A stretch of 64,000 bases of DNA. It comes from CAIWHR01 sp963717695. Lineage in GTDB: Bacteria; Pseudomonadota; Gammaproteobacteria; Burkholderiales; Casimicrobiaceae. This document shows positions 60,490 to 64,000 of this stretch, in pieces; within the stretch, counting starts at the first letter, position 1; the number at the start of each line of letters is the position of its first letter. A model generated the notes under the pieces. The model worked only from the letters and a program-made list of their open reading frames with translations, was not told the origin of the DNA and did no database searches. The stretch covers positions 310,001 to 374,000 of the forward strand of contig CAVQWR010000007.1 in NCBI GenBank assembly GCA_963717695.1. The letters run 5' to 3'. A program made the position numbers and the translations under genes.

Positions 60490-60852
60490 ATGACTCCAAA
60501 GACTCTTCGCATGTTCGTCGTCGCCGCAGCCTGCGTCGCCGCGCCGATGGCCGCGTCCGGCGCCGACAGCGCGGCACCGGCCGGCAATGCCGCCGAGGGC
60601 GCACAGAAGGTGCAGATGTGCCAGGGATGCCACGGGATTCCCGGGTGGCGCACCGCGTTCCCCGAGGTCTACAGCGTTCCCAAGATCGCCGGTCAGCACG
60701 CGGCGTACCTCGAGAAGGCACTTCACGAATACAAGGACGGCCAGCGCTCGCACCCGTCGATGCGCGCGATCGCGGCGTCGCTGTCCGACAAGGACATCGC
60801 CAATCTCGCCGCGTATTACGGGCAGACCGGCCTTGCCGTCACGGTGCGATGA
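60490..60852 (+). CDS. Periplasmic c-type cytochrome, class I (first of pair)
   Basis: 120 residues: a signal peptide ending ASGA, then the haem site MCQGCHGIPG and a later PSMRAIAASLSDKDIANLAAYY with the distal Met, as in small cytochrome c553/c4-like proteins. Electron carrier, perhaps to an oxidase. Its TGA overlaps the next ATG (ATGA). Confidence 0.88.
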   Translation: MTPKTLRMFVVAAACVAAPMAASGADSAAPAGNAAEGAQKVQMCQGCHGIPGWRTAFPEVYSVPKIAGQHAAYLEKALHEYKDGQRSHPSMRAIAASLSDKDIANLAAYYGQTGLAVTVR

Positions 60853-61184
60853 TGAACACTCGACTTCTGATTGCGATTGCACTTGGCGCGACAGGCCTCG
60901 CATCGCTGCCGGTGCAGGCGGCCGACATCGCCGCCGGTTCGGCCAAGGCCAAGGAAGTATGCGGCGCCTGTCACGGGCAGGACGGCAACAGCACCAACGC
61001 CGACTATCCGCGGCTCGCCGGCCAGCACCGCGACTACCTCGCGAAGGCGCTGCGCGACTACAAGTCCGGCGCGCGCAAGAACGCCATCATGGGCGGCATG
61101 ACCGCCGCGCTCACAAAGGACGACATCGACAGCGTCGCGGCGTACTACGCGAGCCTGCCGCCGGTGGTGAGCTCCAGGTACTGA
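60849..61184 (+). CDS. Periplasmic c-type cytochrome, class I (second of pair)
   Basis: 111 residues: signal MMNTRLLIAIALGATGLASLPVQA, haem site VCGACHGQDGN, then PRLAGQHRDYLAKALRDYKSG and a MGGMTAALTKDDIDSVAAYYASL tail with candidate axial Met. It closely resembles its upstream partner (both have AGQHxxYLxKAL), so they probably arose by duplication and act together as a di-haem c4-like pair. Confidence 0.88.
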   Translation: MMNTRLLIAIALGATGLASLPVQAADIAAGSAKAKEVCGACHGQDGNSTNADYPRLAGQHRDYLAKALRDYKSGARKNAIMGGMTAALTKDDIDSVAAYYASLPPVVSSRY

Positions 61185-61210
61185 CCGCCAAAGGCGCCCG
61201 CGATATCGAA

Positions 61211-61233
61211 GGCCGCCCGCGGGCGGCCTTTTT
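61211..61233 (+). terminator. Rho-independent terminator after the cytochrome pair
   Basis: GGCCGCCC and GGGCGGCC (61211-61228, continuous palindrome) followed by TTTTT at 61229-61233. Confidence 0.85.
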
Positions 61234-61263
61234 GTTATGGCGATATCCCTGGGCCCCAGCGCA

Positions 61264-61689
61264 TCATTTCTGCTGCTCGAGGCACGCAAGATAGATCGCC
61301 GCATCCGGGGCCGTGCGATGGCGCTGCGCGTGCCAGATCATTTCGCCGAGGCATTCCGTGAGCGCGTGCAGCGCCGCGTGGTCGTCGCCGCGCGCCGCGC
61401 GCAGGCGCTCGAACTGGGCACGCACGCCCGCAGGCTGGTCGACCGACACCTGCTCGGCGACCGCGAGGTGCAGGGACAGGTGAAGGAACGGATTGACGTC
61501 GCCATCCTCGGGCAGGAAGTCTCGGCCGAGGTTGCGCTCCGGGTCGTCGAGAACCGCATGGTATTCCGGGTGCAGCGCGGCGATGCCGGCGGCGATCTTC
61601 TGGAGATCGGTGAGCGGCAGGCCCGCGCGAAACCGCGCCCAGCTGTCGACGAAAAAGCGGCGCGCCTCGTCGCGCGACGGATTGAACAT
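61264..61689 (-). CDS. DUF1841 family protein
   Basis: 141 residues: MFNPSRDEARRFFVDSWARFRAGLPLTDLQKIAAGIAALHPEYHAVL, then NPFLHLSLHLAVAEQVSVDQPAG and LGEMIWHAQRHRT. The His-rich helices are typical of DUF1841, common in betaproteobacteria downstream of nth. Function unknown. It starts 3 bp after the nth stop. Confidence 0.88.
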   Translation of the reverse strand: MFNPSRDEARRFFVDSWARFRAGLPLTDLQKIAAGIAALHPEYHAVLDDPERNLGRDFLPEDGDVNPFLHLSLHLAVAEQVSVDQPAGVRAQFERLRAARGDDHAALHALTECLGEMIWHAQRHRTAPDAAIYLACLEQQK

Positions 61690-61692
61690 CGA

Positions 61693-62325
61693 TCAGAGAT
61701 TCTTCTGCCGGAATTCGCAGAGGTCGAGGATCAGGCACTCGCTGCATTTCGGCGAGCGCGCGACGCAGGTGTAGCGTCCGTGCAGGATCAGCCAGTGGTG
61801 GGCGTGCAGCCGGAACTCCTCCGGCACGAACTTGAGGAGCTTCTGCTCGACTTGCTCCGGCGTCTTTCCCGGCGCGATGCCGGTGCGGTTCGCGACGCGG
61901 AAAATGTGCGTATCGACGGCGATCGTCGGCTGCCCGAAGGCCACGTTCAGCACGACGTTGGCGGTCTTGCGGCCGACGCCGGGCAGGTTTTCGAGCGCGT
62001 CGCGATCCTCGGGGACCCGGCCTCCGTGCTGCGCGAGCAGGATCTGCGACAGCGCGACGATGTTCTTCGCCTTGTTGCGGAAGAGGCCGATCGACTGCAC
62101 GTAAGGGATGAGACCGTCGACGCCGAGCGCGGCGATGGCGGCAGGCGTGTTCGCGATAGGAAAGAGCTTTTCCGTCGCCTTGTTGACGCCCTTGTCCGTG
62201 GCCTGCGCCGACAGCACGACGGCGACCAGCAGCTCGAACGGTGTCCGGTGCGCGAGCTCCGACGCCGGGGCAGGATTGGCGGCGCGGAAGCGCTCGAAAA
62301 TCTCGCGGCGCTTCGCCGGGTTCAT
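61693..62325 (-). CDS. nth: Endonuclease III
   Basis: A DNA glycosylase/AP lyase for oxidised pyrimidines. ATG 62325 (MNPAKRREIFERFRAANP) gives 210 residues. The HhH motif LPGVGRKTANVVL carries the catalytic Lys, AVDTHIFRV the catalytic Asp, and the C-terminal cluster is C-x6-C-x2-C-x5-C (CVARSPKCSECLILDLC). The start overlaps the TPR gene stop by 4 bp; rnfB-nth linkage is common. Confidence 0.97.
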   Translation of the reverse strand: MNPAKRREIFERFRAANPAPASELAHRTPFELLVAVVLSAQATDKGVNKATEKLFPIANTPAAIAALGVDGLIPYVQSIGLFRNKAKNIVALSQILLAQHGGRVPEDRDALENLPGVGRKTANVVLNVAFGQPTIAVDTHIFRVANRTGIAPGKTPEQVEQKLLKFVPEEFRLHAHHWLILHGRYTCVARSPKCSECLILDLCEFRQKNL

Positions 62326-63296
62326 GGCTTCGCGGGATCCGTCGACGTCACGCCGCCGAGCGTCGCCAGGCGATCGAGGCGCGCCTTCTGGGACTGTCGG
62401 AAACCTTCGTCCGCGGACAGTGCGGTCCACGCCTTCGCGGCCCACGGCTTCGCCGCAGCGGCGTCGCCGCGCGCGACGGCGATCTCCGCGAGCTCCTCGT
62501 AGACGAAACCGTCGTTCTCGCCCAGCGTGTCGAGTTCGGCGAGGAGCTCGCGCTGCGTTTTCTCTGCCGCGTCGAGCTCGCCCAGCGAGCGCTGCGCGCG
62601 CGCGATCATCCACTTCGCGTTGCGTATCGGTTCGGCGTCGCCGCGCGCGACGTACGCAGGCAGCGCCTTGCGGTAGTAGGCGAGCGCCGTCGCGAAGTCG
62701 CCGCGCTCCTGATAGGTGTAGCCGATGTTGTTGTAGAGCGCCGCCAGCCAGCGCTTCGAGCGCGCGTCGCTCGCCTTTTCGGTCATCGCGAGCGCCTTCA
62801 GGTTCCAGTCGAGGCGCTCGGCTGCGGGGGCGGCGATGCCGAGCATGTGCGCCGCGTCGATCGCGTAGAACGAGTCGCCGGCGCAGCCGGCAAGGGAAAG
62901 CGCCTCGGCGAACAGCGGGACGGCCCGCTCCGGCGTGCCGCCCGAGTTGAAGGCACGGCCCCGCTCGAGCAGGTAGCGCACGCGCACATGCGCCGGCATG
63001 CCGTCGAGCATCTTCTCGACGGCATCGAGCGTCGCGTGCGCGTCCGCGAACTTTCGTTGCAGACCCTGCGCGCGCGCGATCTGCGTCGCGATTTCGGCGG
63101 AGCGAGGGTCATCCGGCGCGTAATTGGCAAGCTCGGCGCGGAAGCGTTGCTCGGAGGCGGCGGGCATGTCGTACGACCAATTGGCGTCGAGGTCGGCGGC
63201 AAAATTCGGCGGATCGGCGGCGATGGCGGACATGGCGGTGAGCGCGAGGATGGATGCGAAGATGACGCGGGCCGGGCGCCGTGCGATCGAATTCAT
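62322..63296 (-). CDS. Exported TPR-repeat protein of unknown function
   Basis: 324 residues. Signal peptide (VIFASILALTAMSAIAA) then helical repeats such as RYLLERGRAFNSGGTPERAVPLFAEAL and AALYNNIGYTYQERGDFATALAYYRKAL, classic TPR units. Probably periplasmic and a protein-protein scaffold. It overlaps rnfB (upstream) and nth (downstream) by 4 bp each, so all are translated together. Confidence 0.82.
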   Translation of the reverse strand: MNSIARRPARVIFASILALTAMSAIAADPPNFAADLDANWSYDMPAASEQRFRAELANYAPDDPRSAEIATQIARAQGLQRKFADAHATLDAVEKMLDGMPAHVRVRYLLERGRAFNSGGTPERAVPLFAEALSLAGCAGDSFYAIDAAHMLGIAAPAAERLDWNLKALAMTEKASDARSKRWLAALYNNIGYTYQERGDFATALAYYRKALPAYVARGDAEPIRNAKWMIARAQRSLGELDAAEKTQRELLAELDTLGENDGFVYEELAEIAVARGDAAAAKPWAAKAWTALSADEGFRQSQKARLDRLATLGGVTSTDPAKP

Positions 63297-63940
63297 CCGC
63301 GGGTGGCAGCGGCAGCGCTGCGACGTGCCTGTGCACGCGCCAATGCGGCGTCGATCGCCGACTTTCGCCGTTCGAGGGCCGCATCGGCGGCCGGAGCGCC
63401 GCGTGGAATCGCGTCGTCGAGCGTCGTCGCACGGCCGTCGGTCGAGGCGGTCGCCGCGCGGCGGCGCTGCGTCAAGTCGAACCGGTCACGCGCCGCTCGG
63501 GCATCCTCCGCGCTCCAGGCACGGCCCGCCGGCACCAGCGCGATGCAGTCGACCGGGCACGGCGCGACACAGAGCTCGCAGCCCGTGCACAGCGACGGCA
63601 ACACCGTGTGCATCCGCTTGGGCGCGCCGATGATCGCGTCGACCGGGCACGCCTCGATGCACAGCACGCAGCCGATGCACCAGGCTTCGTCGATGCGGGC
63701 GACGGCGAGCGGCGCATGAGAGCCACAGACGGGATCGAGCGAAACGACGGAGCGCCCGGTCAGCGCTGCCAGTTGCCGGATCACCAACTCGCCGCCCGGC
63801 GGGCAGCGGTTGATCGCCGCGCCCTCCGCGACCGCAGCGGCGTACGGCCGGCACGCGTCGTAGCCGCACCGCCGGCACTGCTGCTGCGGCAGGACGGCGT
63901 CGATGCGCTCGGCGAGTGCGGATGCGGCGGATGCGGACAT
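63293..63940 (-). CDS. rnfB: RnfB-like electron transport complex subunit (RsxB)
   Basis: 215 residues. The N-terminal Cys motif CRRCGYDACRPYA is the 4Fe-4S domain, CPPGG follows, and two ferredoxin clusters are in CIGCVLCIEACPVDAIIG and CTGCELCVAPCPVDCI. No N-terminal membrane anchor is seen, unlike classic RnfB, and no other rnf genes are in the window; this stand-alone form is usual in betaproteobacteria beside nth. Ala/Arg-rich tail. Confidence 0.9.
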   Translation of the reverse strand: MSASAASALAERIDAVLPQQQCRRCGYDACRPYAAAVAEGAAINRCPPGGELVIRQLAALTGRSVVSLDPVCGSHAPLAVARIDEAWCIGCVLCIEACPVDAIIGAPKRMHTVLPSLCTGCELCVAPCPVDCIALVPAGRAWSAEDARAARDRFDLTQRRRAATASTDGRATTLDDAIPRGAPAADAALERRKSAIDAALARAQARRSAAAATRG

Positions 63941-64000
63941 GGCGTTTCATTGTAGCGTCCCCGCGACGCGCCGCCGACCCGTTTGCTAGACTGACGGCGC

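Overview
The window is a GC-rich bacterial chromosome segment, almost certainly from a betaproteobacterium, probably Burkholderiales or a close uncultured relative. The evidence is the gene order: fur divergent from bamE, then dapB and carAB; greA / yhbY-like / rlmE / ftsH / folP / glmM; trxA-rho-rpmE; obgE-proB; rnfB-nth. A Bug-type (TctC) solute receptor at the left edge fits the same group. Most genes are chromosomal housekeeping.

Layout. 0-2 kb (minus): a partial Bug receptor, a VOC protein and argF. 2-13 kb: a nitronate monooxygenase, rpsT, murJ, fur/bamE, dapB, an SDR, carA, carB and greA. 13.35-13.63 kb: a ~275 bp element with perfect 22 bp terminal inverted repeats, fitted between the stop codons of convergent greA and yhbY. 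14-22 kb: rlmE, ftsH, folP, glmM and relA. 22-24 kb: a pyrophosphatase-like gene and a TPR gene that look less GC-rich than their surroundings. 24.4-27.8 kb: a ThDP enzyme overlapping an acyl-CoA synthetase. 28-30 kb: an FAD reductase divergent from a desaturase.

30-46 kb is a formate oxidation island. A minus-strand operon (moaA, fdhD, NTF2-like, GFA-like, mobA, moeA, chrA) makes and sulfurates the bis-MGD cofactor. A divergent plus-strand operon (DUF3305, DUF3306, a multi-cluster Fe-S protein, a TorD-like chaperone, a small Tat protein, fdhA, fdh3B, a small lipoprotein, cytochrome b gamma, an Ala/Lys-rich exported protein) builds an exported Cys-type formate dehydrogenase. Then come tRNA-Ser(CGA), hppD, unknown exported proteins, a thioesterase, a trypsin-like protease, rppH and a Yip1 protein. 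52-64 kb: proB-obgE-glycosyltransferase, rpmE, rho-trxA, fdxA, two cytochromes c, DUF1841, nth, a TPR protein and rnfB.

Two features stand out. First, tandem arrays lie directly after proB (106 bp units) and rho (140 bp units). Every unit ends in a look-alike of the last codons and stop codon of the gene it follows; with the greA/yhbY element this makes three unrelated small repeats fitted to stop codons. Second, several genes (rlmE, glmM, relA, the ThDP enzyme, the synthetase, DUF3305, the protease and others) are broken by +1 frameshifts. Most are explained by one extra G between C and A, while long genes such as carB, ftsH and fdhA are intact. This looks like a systematic artefact unless raw reads show otherwise.
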